NCBI GenBank assembly: GCA_934157035.1
Contig: CAKPHG010000001.1
Span: forward strand, 330,481-394,480
DNA: 64,000 bases
Direction of reading: 5' to 3'
DNA from: an uncultured Clostridia bacterium
Lineage (GTDB): Bacteria; Bacillota; Clostridia; TANB77; CAG-508
Shown: positions 27,356 to 36,715 of the stretch, piece by piece
How positions within the stretch are numbered: position 1 is the stretch's first letter
Layout: each line of letters begins with the position of its first letter
Translations under genes and position numbers: made by a program
Notes under the pieces: generated by a model
What the model was told of the DNA's origin: nothing
What the model saw: the letters and a program-made list of their open reading frames with translations, nothing else
The model's database searches: none

Positions 27356-27386
27356 AAAAAGACCTAATTTAAAATTAGGTCTTTTT
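27356..27386 (-). terminator. Intrinsic terminator of the second M23 gene
   Basis: Perfect 15-bp stem AAAAAGACCTAATTT / AAATTAGGTCTTTTT with a 1-base centre (effectively a short loop), flanked by A and T runs, overlapping the stop region at 27385. Confidence 0.8.
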
Positions 27387-28221
27387 ATTTATATAAATAT
27401 TTTTGTGGATTTATTTGTGAACCATTTTTTCTAATCTCAAAATGTAAATGGTTTCCTGTTGACTGACCAGTAGAACCTACTAAAGCTATTACATCTCCAG
27501 CTGTGACTGTATCTCCTACTGAAGCATATAATTTACTACAATGTCCATAATATGTTTGTATACCATTAGCATGTGTAATAATTACTAAATTTCCATATCC
27601 TCCATACCATCCTGAAAAACTTACTGTTCCATCTGCTGCTGCTTTTATTTCGGTACCATTTGGTGCTCCTATATCAATTCCTTTGTGAGTATGATCACGA
27701 ATACTTTCTACTGCACCAAAACGAGAAGTAATAACACCTGTTACAGGTTTTACACTAAAATACACACCTTCAAATGTTGAAGCTTTTATTTTTATTTGTT
27801 CTTCTATTCTTTCTTGTATATTTGACTGAGTATTATTACTATTTGAAGCTATCTGTAAGCTTTCTGTACTAGTAATATCTGTTGTATAAAACTCTTTTAC
27901 CGCTATATCTATATTCTCTATTGATTTTTTATTTTCTTCTTTTATTTGGCTTACTGCATTTTCTGCTTCTTCTAATGAATTGGAATATGCAACATTTTCA
28001 TCATTTAGTGTTACTGCATATAGCCTATATGTTGTAACTGCCTTTTCTTGTATTTTTGAAAAAATTTCACTTTCAGAAGTTTGTTCATTTTTATTTATTA
28101 ATAAAAATTTATACTCTGGCATACTTTCTATGTCTACATACGCTACATTTAATTCATCTGGATTTAAAATTTCTTCATCTATCAATTTTTTAAATTCATT
28201 TTTATTTGTAATATATCCCAA
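27385..28221 (-). CDS. M23 metallopeptidase with G5/LysM-less N-terminal repeat region
   Basis: 278 residues from the first usable start (TTG at 28221). The C-terminal M23 domain has every ligand: H179 and D183 (HKGIDIG), H227 (YYGH), H258/H260 (GNHLHFEI). The N-terminal region shows two GYITNKNEF- and AYSNSLEEAENAV-type modules, common in clostridial wall endopeptidases (modified substrate, role in wall turnover or sporulation inferred). The same frame continues 49 codons upstream without a standard start and encodes a membrane helix (see next entry), so the real protein is probably longer and membrane-anchored. Confidence 0.85.
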   Translation of the reverse strand: MGYITNKNEFKKLIDEEILNPDELNVAYVDIESMPEYKFLLINKNEQTSESEIFSKIQEKAVTTYRLYAVTLNDENVAYSNSLEEAENAVSQIKEENKKSIENIDIAVKEFYTTDITSTESLQIASNSNNTQSNIQERIEEQIKIKASTFEGVYFSVKPVTGVITSRFGAVESIRDHTHKGIDIGAPNGTEIKAAADGTVSFSGWYGGYGNLVIITHANGIQTYYGHCSKLYASVGDTVTAGDVIALVGSTGQSTGNHLHFEIRKNGSQINPQKYLYK

Positions 28222-28372
28222 ATTTTCGCCTGAAAGAGTTACTTTGTAACCTGGTTTATATTTTAATAAAACAAATGCAATAATTAAAATAAAAGCAACT
28301 ATTAATAATTTAATTAATTTTATAACTGTTTTTGCATAGTTCTTTATTTTTGTGTTTAAAATATATATTCAT
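28222..28372 (-). other. In-frame N-terminal extension of the second M23 peptidase lacking a standard start
   Basis: Upstream of the TTG, the frame encodes IKLIKLLIVAFILIIAFVLL, a membrane helix, then KYKPGYKVTLSGEN, which matches the expected start of the first repeat module. The only good ribosome site (AAAAGGAG, 28373-28380) precedes an ATG at 28370-28372 in the wrong frame; that ATG frame stops after 20 codons. Either a 1-base deletion or insertion occurred near 28355-28365, or initiation uses AUU (28362) or AUA (28368). Confidence 0.65.
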
Positions 28373-28445
28373 CTCCTTTTCGTTTTCACGACATTTATGA
28401 TTATAACATATATTTTAAACAAATGCAAATTTTATATTCACACAT

Positions 28446-31097
28446 TTATATTGTTGCTGTTTTTTCTTTGTTTTTCTCTTTATATATTACTTTTCCAAAT
28501 TTAATTTCATTAAATTTCTTTTGTATTTCTATTATAACAATAGGAATTATCGAAATAACCGCCGTGTATATCCATTGCATATTATTTAATGGAACAAGTT
28601 TAAATATTTCTGCAACAGGCTTAATTATAACTACTCCTATTTGCATTAAAGTTCCTAGCACAAATGCACCTAACAAATATTTATTTTCAAAAATTCCATT
28701 TTTAAAAATAGATTCTTCGCTTTTTATATTAAAACTGTGTACAAGCTCTATCATTCCTAAAGAAACAAAAGCCATTGTTCTACCAACTTCTAATGAATAT
28801 AGATTATTTCCTATGCTAAATGCAAATAATGTAAGCATTCCTATCATTGTTCCTTCTATAAATATTTTTCCCCATAAACCATCGGCAAATATTCCTTTTT
28901 TAGTATCATAAGGTTTTCTATTCATTATTCCTTTATCTGCTCTTTCTAGTCCTAATGCTATAGCAGGAAATGAATCTGTTACTAAATTAATCCATAGTAA
29001 TTGTATTGCAAGGAGTGGAGATTTTAAACCAAGAACAAGTCCCATAAATATAGTTACTATTTCTCCAATATTAGTTGCTATTAAAAAATGTATTGCTTTT
29101 CTTATATTATCATAAATATTTCTTCCTTGTTTTACTGCTCCTACTATTGTAATAAAATTATCATCTGCTAAAACCATATCCGCGGCATTTTTGGCTACAT
29201 CTGTTCCTCCTTTTCCCATAGCTATTCCTATATCTGCATTTTTTAATGCAGGAGCGTCATTTACACCATCTCCTGTCATTGCAACCACATTACCATTTGC
29301 CTGGAAAGCTTTTACTATTCTTACTTTATGTTCTGGAGTTACTCTTGCAAATACTGAATATTTTGATATATTCTTTTCTAACTCTTTTTGTGAAATTTTG
29401 TCTAATTCTAGACCTGTTATAGCTTTATCATTTAGTTTTAATATTCCCAATTTCGAAGCTATTGCTTTTGCCGTCTCTATATGATCTCCTGTTATCATAA
29501 CCGTTTTTATTCCTGCTCTTCTACATGTTTCTACAGCTTCTTTAACATTTTGTCTCGGTGGATCCATCATTCCTATTAGCCCTAAAAATACTAAATTTTC
29601 TTCTACAGATTTATCTTCTACTTTTAAATTTTTTTGGTCTATTATTTTATATGCTACCAATATTACTCTCAAAGCTTTTTGTGCCATATTTTCATTTATT
29701 CTTTCAATTTTCCTTGTTATATTCTCATCTATTTCTATTATTTGTCCATTTTGCTTATAATATTTACATTTCTTTAAAACTATATCTGGTGCTCCTTTTG
29801 TTATTACTAGACATTTATCACCAAATTCGTGAATTGTTGACATCATTTTTCTAGTTGAGTTAAATGGAATGTCTGCTATTCTTCTATTTCTTTTATATAA
29901 TTCGTCTTTTGTTATATTTTGTTTTAAACTATATTCTACTAAGGCTGTCTCTGTTGGTTCTCCTACAATTTCTTTTTTTCCTTCTTTATAGCTAATATTT
30001 GCATCTGTGCACATACAAGCATAACTTACTAATTCTCTTTTATTATTTTCAAATGTAAATTCTTCTAACACTTGCATTTTGTTTTGAGTCAAAGTTCCTG
30101 TTTTGTCTGAACATATTACACTACTACTACCTAAAGTCTCCACTGCTGGCAACTTTCTAATTATTGCTTGTTTTTTTGCCATTTTTGTAACCCCTATAGA
30201 TAACATTATTGTTACAATGGCAGGTAACCCCTCTGGTATAGCAGCAACAGCTAACCCCACTGAAGTCATAAACATTTCTATTGGTTCAATTTTTTTAAAT
30301 ATCCCTATTATAAATATAATAAAACAAATTATAAGACATGCTACCCCTAAAGTTTTTCCTACTCCTTCCAATTTCTTTTGAATTGGTGTTTGTGGAGCAT
30401 TATCTTCTATAATCATATTTGCAATTTTTCCAACCTTAGTATTCATTCCTGTTTCTGTTACTATTGCCTCACCATGTCCATTTACTACGATTGTTGAAGA
30501 AAATACCATGTTTATCATATCTGCAAGATTTTGTTTTGTATTTAATATAATATTTGATTCTTTTATAGCAGGTATAGTTTCTCCGGTTAGACTAGATTCT
30601 TCTACTTTTAGGTTTGAGCAACTAATAAGTCTTGCATCTGCAGGTACATAATTTCCAGCTTCTAATACAACTATATCTCCCACAACAACTTCTTCTACTG
30701 GAATTTCAATAATTTTTCCTTCTCTTTTTACCTTTGCAAGAGGTGCCGTCATTTTTTTAAGTGCTTCCAGTGATTTTTCTGCTTTTTCTTCCTGAACAAG
30801 TCCCATAATAGCATTTAATACTACTATTGCTATTATAATTATAGAATCTATATAATCATTACTTTTATTTAATGTAGCTGTTACAGCTGATATTATTGAG
30901 GCTATTATTAATATTATTATCATAAAGTCATTAAATTGTTTTATAAACTTTATTATAATACTTTCTTTCTTTTTTTCTTTTAATTCATTTTTTCCAAATT
31001 GTTGTAACCTTATTTTTGCTTCTTCATTTGTAAGTCCTTTAGTTTTGTTTGTCCTAAAGTTTTTCTCAATTTCACTTACATCCTTTGCACACCACAT
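28446..31097 (-). CDS. P-type Ca2+-transporting ATPase (PacL/SERCA-like, P2A)
   Basis: About 883 residues. Seen in order: N-terminal cation ATPase domain (GLTNEEAKIRLQQFGKNELK), actuator motif TGET, and transport-site helix AAIPEGLPAIVTIMLS (PEGL with preceding AAI). Then come the phosphorylation site CSDKTGTLTQNKM, KGAPDIVL, GDGVNDAPALK, and helix 6 with LLWINLVTDSFPAIALGLE (N and D ligands). These fit a Ca2+ pump exporting calcium. The ATG at 31097 is chosen with AAAGGAG about 10 bases upstream; a GTG three codons earlier sits almost on the ribosome site. It is monocistronic, with no regulator adjacent. Confidence 0.9.
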   Translation of the reverse strand: MWCAKDVSEIEKNFRTNKTKGLTNEEAKIRLQQFGKNELKEKKKESIIIKFIKQFNDFMIIILIIASIISAVTATLNKSNDYIDSIIIIAIVVLNAIMGLVQEEKAEKSLEALKKMTAPLAKVKREGKIIEIPVEEVVVGDIVVLEAGNYVPADARLISCSNLKVEESSLTGETIPAIKESNIILNTKQNLADMINMVFSSTIVVNGHGEAIVTETGMNTKVGKIANMIIEDNAPQTPIQKKLEGVGKTLGVACLIICFIIFIIGIFKKIEPIEMFMTSVGLAVAAIPEGLPAIVTIMLSIGVTKMAKKQAIIRKLPAVETLGSSSVICSDKTGTLTQNKMQVLEEFTFENNKRELVSYACMCTDANISYKEGKKEIVGEPTETALVEYSLKQNITKDELYKRNRRIADIPFNSTRKMMSTIHEFGDKCLVITKGAPDIVLKKCKYYKQNGQIIEIDENITRKIERINENMAQKALRVILVAYKIIDQKNLKVEDKSVEENLVFLGLIGMMDPPRQNVKEAVETCRRAGIKTVMITGDHIETAKAIASKLGILKLNDKAITGLELDKISQKELEKNISKYSVFARVTPEHKVRIVKAFQANGNVVAMTGDGVNDAPALKNADIGIAMGKGGTDVAKNAADMVLADDNFITIVGAVKQGRNIYDNIRKAIHFLIATNIGEIVTIFMGLVLGLKSPLLAIQLLWINLVTDSFPAIALGLERADKGIMNRKPYDTKKGIFADGLWGKIFIEGTMIGMLTLFAFSIGNNLYSLEVGRTMAFVSLGMIELVHSFNIKSEESIFKNGIFENKYLLGAFVLGTLMQIGVVIIKPVAEIFKLVPLNNMQWIYTAVISIIPIVIIEIQKKFNEIKFGKVIYKEKNKEKTATI

Positions 31098-31245
31098 AAA
31101 AAACACTCTCCTTTGTTAATTAAAAATTCATATTAATATTTATGCACTTGTCCATATTTTATGAATATTTTTAATTAATTTTGAAAAGTGTTTTAGTTAT
31201 TTTTTTATTTGATTTAAACTAAGAAATAATTTTATTGAATAAATT

Positions 31246-31806
31246 TTATCTTGCCTTTAAGCAATTTACTTTTTGTGTTATTTCTAATCTTTCTTCTAAA
31301 TTTTTAAAATCTTCCCATAGGTAACGAATATTACTATTAATTTCCCCAATTTCATTTAGAATTTTTTTAATTTCTTTTCCATGAAGTTCAACTCGTCTGT
31401 TTAGTTTACCTATTTGTTGTCCTTGAATTTCAACTCGCTTAGTTAGTTCTCCTATTTGTTGTCCTTGAATATCAACTCGCTTGCTTAGTTCTCCTATTTG
31501 TTGTCCTTGAATTTCAACTCGTTTAGTTAGTTCTCCTATTTGTTGTCCTTGAATTTCAACTTGCTTGCTTAGTTCTCCTATTTGTTGTCCTTGAATTTCA
31601 ACTCGCTTGCTTAATTTTTCTATTTGTTGTCCTTGAAGTTCAACTTGCTTGCTTAATTTTTCTATTTTTTCTCCGTGAACTTCAACTTGCTTGCTTAATT
31701 CATTTACTTGTATTCTTAAACTTTTTATCTCTTGTCCTTGTTTATCTACTTTTTCATCTGTACCAGTTACAATTTTAAATATTTTTTCTAATAATTCTTT
31801 TTCCAT
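31246..31806 (-). CDS. Coiled-coil protein with eight 14-residue repeats
   Basis: 186 residues. Residues about 30-145 comprise eight tandem 14-residue units of the form L-S/T-K-x-V-E-I-Q-G-Q-Q-I-x-E (VELQGQQIEKLSKR-like). These are two heptads each with V/I at a and L/Q at d, so a long parallel coiled coil is expected. The ends are non-repetitive (EKELLEKIFKIVTGTDEKVD; YLWEDFKNLEERLEITQKVN). There is no signal peptide or membrane helix. I do not recognise a family; phage-fibre-like and cytoskeletal-like proteins share this look. The ATG at 31806 follows GAGGTGA; an in-frame start seven codons earlier is less well placed. Confidence 0.75.
   Translation of the reverse strand: MEKELLEKIFKIVTGTDEKVDKQGQEIKSLRIQVNELSKQVEVHGEKIEKLSKQVELQGQQIEKLSKRVEIQGQQIGELSKQVEIQGQQIGELTKRVEIQGQQIGELSKRVDIQGQQIGELTKRVEIQGQQIGKLNRRVELHGKEIKKILNEIGEINSNIRYLWEDFKNLEERLEITQKVNCLKAR
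31395..31690 (-). repeat. 42-bp tandem repeat array inside the coiled-coil gene
   Basis: About seven copies of a 42-bp unit (core TTGTTGTCCTTGAATTTCAA on the plus strand), each encoding one 14-residue repeat. The central copies are nearly identical at DNA level, which favours copy-number slippage or recent expansion. Confidence 0.85.
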
Positions 31807-31942
31807 TATTCTCACCTCTCTTTCCATTTCGTAGAAATATTATACCATCTTATTTTATATTTACAAGCAATATTTATAAACTTCCTATTTTTCTACAAAA
31901 CTTCTTATTTTTTTCATATTTATATAATATATACATATAAAA

Positions 31943-31969
31943 AGATGTAAATATTATTAATTTACATCT
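31943..31969 (-). terminator. Terminator of smc
   Basis: Stem AGATGTAAAT / ATTTACATCT, 7-base loop, A-rich on one side and T-rich on the other, directly after the smc stop at 31978. Confidence 0.7.
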
Positions 31970-31977
31970 CTTTTCTT

Positions 31978-34900
31978 TTATTTTTGTGATAATTTCATTG
32001 AAAGAAGTTTACTTATACCATTTTCTTCCATTGTTACTCCATAAACTGTATCAGCCGCTTCCATAGTACCCTTTCTATGAGTAATAACTAAGAATTGTGT
32101 TTCTTTACTAAACTTTTTCAAATACTCTGCATATCTGTATACATTTACATCATCTAGCGCTGCTTCAATTTCGTCTAATATACAAAATGGTGCAGGATTT
32201 ATTTTTAATATTGCAAATAATAATGCTATTGCTGTAAATGCTTTTTCTCCACCAGATAAAAGCATCATATTTTGAAGTTTCTTTCCTGTTGGTTGAACTC
32301 TAATATCTATTCCACATTCCAATATATTAGACTCATCTTCTAATATAAGTTCTGCTTTTCCTCCGCCAAACAATTCAACAAATACTTCATTAAAGTTTTT
32401 ATTAATTACTGAAAATTTCTCGGCAAATTGTTCTTTCATTGTATCTGTCATTTCTGAAATCATTTTTCTTAATTTAGCACTTGTGTTTTCCAAATCTAAG
32501 CGTTGTTCACTCATGAAATCATAACGTTCTTTTGTTTTCTTGTATTCTTCGATCGAATCTACATTTATACTTCCTAAATTTTTAATTTGATTACGCAAAT
32601 TATGTACTTGTTTTTGTGCAACTGCTATATTAGTTGGTCTTTCATATTCTTCTGCATTATTAGGAGTTATTTCATACTCTTCCCAAAGATGATTTACAAG
32701 TTGCTCTTTATCTTGTTCTATTTTAGTTTTCTTTACATCTATTTTTACTAACTGTTCTTTTACATCTTCTAATATTTTAAATTTATCTGTAATTTCTTGT
32801 TCTAACTTAGTTAATTGTTCATTATTTTTTGTTCTATTTTCTTTTAATTCTTCTACTATTTTAGAACTATTTGAAACTTCTTGTTTTATTTTTTCTATTT
32901 CTTGTTTTGAAGCTTCTATTGAAGTATCTATTGCACTATTTTCATCTTTAATAGCATTAATTTGAACTTTCTTGTTATTTATACTTATATTGCTATTTTC
33001 AATATCTTGATTAATTCTTTCTATCATTTCATCTATTGACATATTACTTTCATCAAATGAAGAAACTGATATTTTTAAATTAGTAATATCAAAGTTTAAA
33101 TCGTCTATATAAGTTTGATTATCCTTATTTGCTTTTGCAAATTCTTCAATTACTATATTTAATTCCTCTATTTCTTTTGTTAAACTTGCTATTTCATCTT
33201 CTTTTTGCTTTTTGACTTCTCTATTTAATTTTTTATCTTCCTCAATATTTGAAGTTTCCTCTTTTAGCTTATTTAGTCTATTTTCTGCCTTTTCTATATT
33301 TTCTTCTATAGAAACCATTTTTTGTTTTTCAGTTGCATATACAATATCAATTTCTTGCATATTCTTTTCTAATTCTTCTGATGTCTTTAAAGTAGTTTCA
33401 ATTGATTTTTCATATTTCTGTTTCTCTTCTTCTAATTCTTGTTTTTGTTTTTCTAGCTTTTTAATTTGTTTTTCCAAATCCTCAATTTCTCTACCTCTAC
33501 CTAAAATGTTTACTGTTTTAGATATAACACTACCACCAGTAATTGCACCTGTAGGATTAATCAAATCTCCCTTTAAAGTTACAATTCTAAATTGATAATT
33601 GTTCTTTTTAGCTAGAGCAATAGCTGTATTCATATCTTCTACTATAACTGTTCTTCCAAGTAAATTTAATACAATTTGCTCATACTTGCTTTGATATTTT
33701 ACTAAGTCTGAAGCAATTCCTATAACTCCATCAATTCCACTTTGCTTAATGTTTTCTATTCTTTTACCTTTTACAGATGTAATAGGTAAGAATGATGCTC
33801 TTCCTAAATTTCCATTTCTTAAAAATTCTATTAATTTTTTAGCGTCTTCTTCCGTATCTGTAATAATATTTTGAAGTGCTGCACCTAAGCACATTTCTAT
33901 TGCTGTTTCATATTCTTTTGGAGTAGAAATTAAATTTGCTAAAACCCCATGTATACCTTTCTTTAAAGTAGAATTCTTTTCACACTCTAAAAGTAAATTT
34001 TTAACACTTTTTGTGTATCCTTCTTTTTCTTTTTCTGTTTCTATTAAAAATTTAAGTCTAGAGTCTTTCATTCTTGTGTCATAAATTATATTATTGATTT
34101 TACTATCAAATTCTTTTAATTTTGCGGATGCTTTTTCTTTTTCTTCTTTAATTTTTTCTATTTTAGAAGCTGCATCATTTCTCTTAGCTTCAATATCATA
34201 AAATCCCTTAGAAAGTTCTTGTTTTTTCATACGAGCACTATCTAACTCAGAAATTGCTGTTTGAATTTCTTGTTTTATAGTTTTTTGTCTTTTTTCTAAG
34301 TTTTCAAAGTTGATATCTTGTGTATTAATTTCAGATGCTACTTCATATTTTTTATCTACATCTTGTTCAACTTTTTGCTTTTTAGCTTCTATTTCTAATT
34401 CTTTTGAAGTTAATTTTTTAGTTATTTCTTCCAACTGAGCTTGTTTTTCTGCAAGTTCTTTTTCAAATTTTTCTCTGTTTTGATTTAATCCTACTTTTTT
34501 ATCTTGCTTTTGTTTTTTCTCTTCTTCTAATTCTTTTATTTTTTCTGTTATATCACTAATTTCTTCTTCAAATCGACTAGCATTTTGTTCATTATTTAAC
34601 TTTCTTTCTTGCATAACATTAATATCAGAATTAATTTTTTCAATTTTATTTGAACTTTCAAAACCAATATTTTGCATTTGTTCTATTTTTTCTGTCATTT
34701 CATCTACTTGCACTTTCAATTCTTCTTTTAATAGTTTTACTTTTTCAAATTTTTCATTTTCTTCATCATATTGATTTTTGAATATTTCCTCATCTTTTAT
34801 AATTTCTTCTAATTTTGCTTTATATGTTTCTATATTATATAAAAATAAACCTACTTCAATACCTTTTAGTTCTTCTCTTAAATCTAAAAATTTCTTTGCT

Positions 34901-35532
34901 TTTTCAGACTGAATTTTAAGAGGCTCTATATTTCCCTCTATTTCTGACAAAATATCATTAATACGAAGTAAATTTAATTTAGTTTGTTCCAACTTTTTCT
35001 CAGACTCTTGCTTTCTTGTTCTATATTTTACAATACCTGCTGCTTCTTCGAAAATATGACGTCTATCTTCTGATTTATTACTTAATATTTGGTCTATTTT
35101 TCCTTGACCTATTATAGAATATCCATCTTTTCCAATACCTGTGTCCATGAATAATTCTAGTATATCTTTTAATCTACAAGGAGTTTTATTTATAAAGTAT
35201 CCCGTTTCACCGCTTCTATATATCTTTCTTGTAACAGTTACTTCATTATATTCAATAGGAAGTTTTCCATCTGAATTATCTATTACTATAGATGCTTCTG
35301 CAAAACCTAATGATTTTCTATTTTGTGTTCCCGCAAAAATAATATCAGAAGAAGTAGCACCTCTTAGAGATTTCATGCTTTGTTCTCCTAATACCCATCT
35401 AATACTATCTGATATATTACTTTTTCCAGATCCATTTGGTCCAATTACAGCAGTAATTCCTGGTTTAAATTCTAACACTGTTTTATCTGCAAAAGATTTA
35501 AATCCTTGTAATTCTAGTCTTTTTAAATACAT
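31978..35532 (-). CDS. smc: Chromosome segregation protein SMC
   Basis: 1184 residues, full length. The N-terminal head has Walker A GPNGSGKSN (about residues 32-40) and QGKID (Q-loop). A long coiled coil, a hinge (about 515-675; ALQNIITDTEEDAKKLIEFL, GRTVIVEDMNTAIALA, and the G-rich TGGSVIS), and a second coil follow. The C-terminal head has signature LLSGGEKAFTAIALLFAIL and Walker B FCILDEIEAALDD. It forms the condensin dimer with ScpA/ScpB, which are not in the window. The ATG at 35532 has AAGGGTGA upstream; the GTG three codons earlier is part of that ribosome site. A perfect-consensus promoter is overlapped by a palindrome (next entries). Confidence 0.97.
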   Translation of the reverse strand: MYLKRLELQGFKSFADKTVLEFKPGITAVIGPNGSGKSNISDSIRWVLGEQSMKSLRGATSSDIIFAGTQNRKSLGFAEASIVIDNSDGKLPIEYNEVTVTRKIYRSGETGYFINKTPCRLKDILELFMDTGIGKDGYSIIGQGKIDQILSNKSEDRRHIFEEAAGIVKYRTRKQESEKKLEQTKLNLLRINDILSEIEGNIEPLKIQSEKAKKFLDLREELKGIEVGLFLYNIETYKAKLEEIIKDEEIFKNQYDEENEKFEKVKLLKEELKVQVDEMTEKIEQMQNIGFESSNKIEKINSDINVMQERKLNNEQNASRFEEEISDITEKIKELEEEKKQKQDKKVGLNQNREKFEKELAEKQAQLEEITKKLTSKELEIEAKKQKVEQDVDKKYEVASEINTQDINFENLEKRQKTIKQEIQTAISELDSARMKKQELSKGFYDIEAKRNDAASKIEKIKEEKEKASAKLKEFDSKINNIIYDTRMKDSRLKFLIETEKEKEGYTKSVKNLLLECEKNSTLKKGIHGVLANLISTPKEYETAIEMCLGAALQNIITDTEEDAKKLIEFLRNGNLGRASFLPITSVKGKRIENIKQSGIDGVIGIASDLVKYQSKYEQIVLNLLGRTVIVEDMNTAIALAKKNNYQFRIVTLKGDLINPTGAITGGSVISKTVNILGRGREIEDLEKQIKKLEKQKQELEEEKQKYEKSIETTLKTSEELEKNMQEIDIVYATEKQKMVSIEENIEKAENRLNKLKEETSNIEEDKKLNREVKKQKEDEIASLTKEIEELNIVIEEFAKANKDNQTYIDDLNFDITNLKISVSSFDESNMSIDEMIERINQDIENSNISINNKKVQINAIKDENSAIDTSIEASKQEIEKIKQEVSNSSKIVEELKENRTKNNEQLTKLEQEITDKFKILEDVKEQLVKIDVKKTKIEQDKEQLVNHLWEEYEITPNNAEEYERPTNIAVAQKQVHNLRNQIKNLGSINVDSIEEYKKTKERYDFMSEQRLDLENTSAKLRKMISEMTDTMKEQFAEKFSVINKNFNEVFVELFGGGKAELILEDESNILECGIDIRVQPTGKKLQNMMLLSGGEKAFTAIALLFAILKINPAPFCILDEIEAALDDVNVYRYAEYLKKFSKETQFLVITHRKGTMEAADTVYGVTMEENGISKLLSMKLSQK

Positions 35533-35570
35533 TTTTTTCACCCTTACTTGATTTTTATAAATTTCGCTAT

Positions 35571-35602
35571 AATATGCTAAAATTATATATTTTTAGCATA
35601 TT
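35571..35602 (-). promoter_or_regulatory. Palindrome over the smc promoter (possible operator)
   Basis: Perfect 12-8-12 inverted repeat, arms AATATGCTAAAA and TTTTAGCATATT. It covers the -10 box and most of the spacer of the smc promoter, so a bound dimer would block RNA polymerase. The binding protein is unknown. Confidence 0.6.
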
Positions 35603-35610
35603 TTTGTCAA
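35582..35610 (-). promoter_or_regulatory. Consensus promoter of smc
   Basis: On the minus strand TTGACA (35605-35610), 17-bp spacer, TATAAT (35582-35587): both hexamers match the SigA consensus exactly. Confidence 0.85.
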
Positions 35611-35718
35611 GTTCAATTTTGTATATTACCTAATCACATTGTTAATCCTTTTTAAAAATTCTTGCAATATAAATTTCATTATGATAATATGTTTTTAATA
35701 AAAAGTGAGGTTTTACAA

Positions 35719-36657
35719 ATGAAAGGTGAAAAAATAGATTTTTATAGTTCTACTAATTTAAAATCCTATAACTTAGATGATGTTATGAAATACCAATTAT
35801 CTATGCTTGATAGACTAGATGTTTTTACAAGACGTCATAGTGAAAATGTAGCAAACTTAGTTTGCCGTATATGTGAATACTTGCATTGTAAAAGAGCATT
35901 TACAATTCATGCAACCATCTGCGGATACCTACATGACATAGGTAAATTATTTATTCCTCCTGAAATTTTAAATAAACCTGGAAGTCTTACAAAAGAAGAA
36001 TTTGAAATAATGAAAACTCATACTACTCTTGGCTATGAGATGTGTATGAAAGACTTAAAATTAAGACCTTATTCAGAAGGTCCTCTATACCATCATGAAG
36101 CTTTAAATGGAACAGGTTACCCTCAAGGATTAACAAAAAAAGATATTCCACTTGTAGCACAAATAGTACGTGTTGCCGATGAGTATGATGCAATAGTTAC
36201 TAAAAGGCAATATACAACTCACGTTAACATTTCTGAAACTCTAAAAGTATTAATAAAAGATGCTAGGCCAACTGCAAAAACATTAGCTTTAGATGCACTA
36301 AAAGAAAATTATAAAGTAGGTAAAATAAATAGTAAAGCATTAAAGGCTTTATTTAAAGTAGTTATAGACGATACTTTATATGAAATTAGTTGTGTAATGG
36401 AGTATATAGATTACTTAGATGAACAAGTAACTAGATTAGAAAAAATAGAAAAGTATGACTTAAAAAGTCAAAAAGCTAAAAAAGAAAAAGAAAAAAATTA
36501 TTACAAAGAAGGCATGAGAATGCTATTTTCACAAGGTGAAAACTTTGAAAACTATAATCAAATTTTAGATGAATATAGACAGGCAATAATAGTAAGACAA
36601 GATGTTAAGCAGAAACTATATGATGAAATTAAAATTATTAAAAAACTAAAAATCTAA
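35719..36657 (+). CDS. HD-GYP-type phosphohydrolase domain protein
   Basis: 312 residues. The HD-GYP core begins about residue 25. RRHSENVANLVCRI carries the first His, YLHDIGKLFIPPEILNKPG the HD pair, and MKTHTTLGYEM and YHHEALNGTGYPQGL (HHE and GYP) the remaining motifs. ADEYDAI follows. All metal and GYP residues are present, so c-di-GMP hydrolysis is plausible. The C-terminal 110 residues are helical and Lys-rich, without a recognised domain. There is no receiver or membrane segment. The ATG at 35719 follows GTGAGG at 8 bp; the upstream in-frame TTG at 35662 is less likely. It is divergent from smc. Confidence 0.85.
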   Translation: MKGEKIDFYSSTNLKSYNLDDVMKYQLSMLDRLDVFTRRHSENVANLVCRICEYLHCKRAFTIHATICGYLHDIGKLFIPPEILNKPGSLTKEEFEIMKTHTTLGYEMCMKDLKLRPYSEGPLYHHEALNGTGYPQGLTKKDIPLVAQIVRVADEYDAIVTKRQYTTHVNISETLKVLIKDARPTAKTLALDALKENYKVGKINSKALKALFKVVIDDTLYEISCVMEYIDYLDEQVTRLEKIEKYDLKSQKAKKEKEKNYYKEGMRMLFSQGENFENYNQILDEYRQAIIVRQDVKQKLYDEIKIIKKLKI

Positions 36658-36658
36658 A

Positions 36659-36713
36659 TTTTAGGGACGAACTTAAAAATTTAATTCTTTAAATTTTTAA
36701 ATTCGTCCCTAAA
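36659..36713. terminator. Long bidirectional hairpin with GGGACG ends (REP-like copy D)
   Basis: Arms TTTTAGGGACGAA...TTAAAAATTTAA and TTAAATTTTTAA...TTCGTCCCTAAAA pair almost perfectly for about 25 bp. It sits between the convergent HD-GYP and mazF genes and probably terminates both. The GGGACG/CGTCCC ends match the dispersed repeat family. Confidence 0.75.
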
Positions 36714-36715
36714 AC

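Noticed and set aside
31395..31690. Regular 42-bp repeats that could suggest a CRISPR-like array
   Set aside because: The repeats are directly tandem without unique spacers, are in frame and encode a regular coiled coil.
32000..35500. Long opposite-strand open frames within smc and other coding regions
   Set aside because: They are antisense shadows of AT-rich genes with Ser/Phe-rich translations and no ribosome sites.
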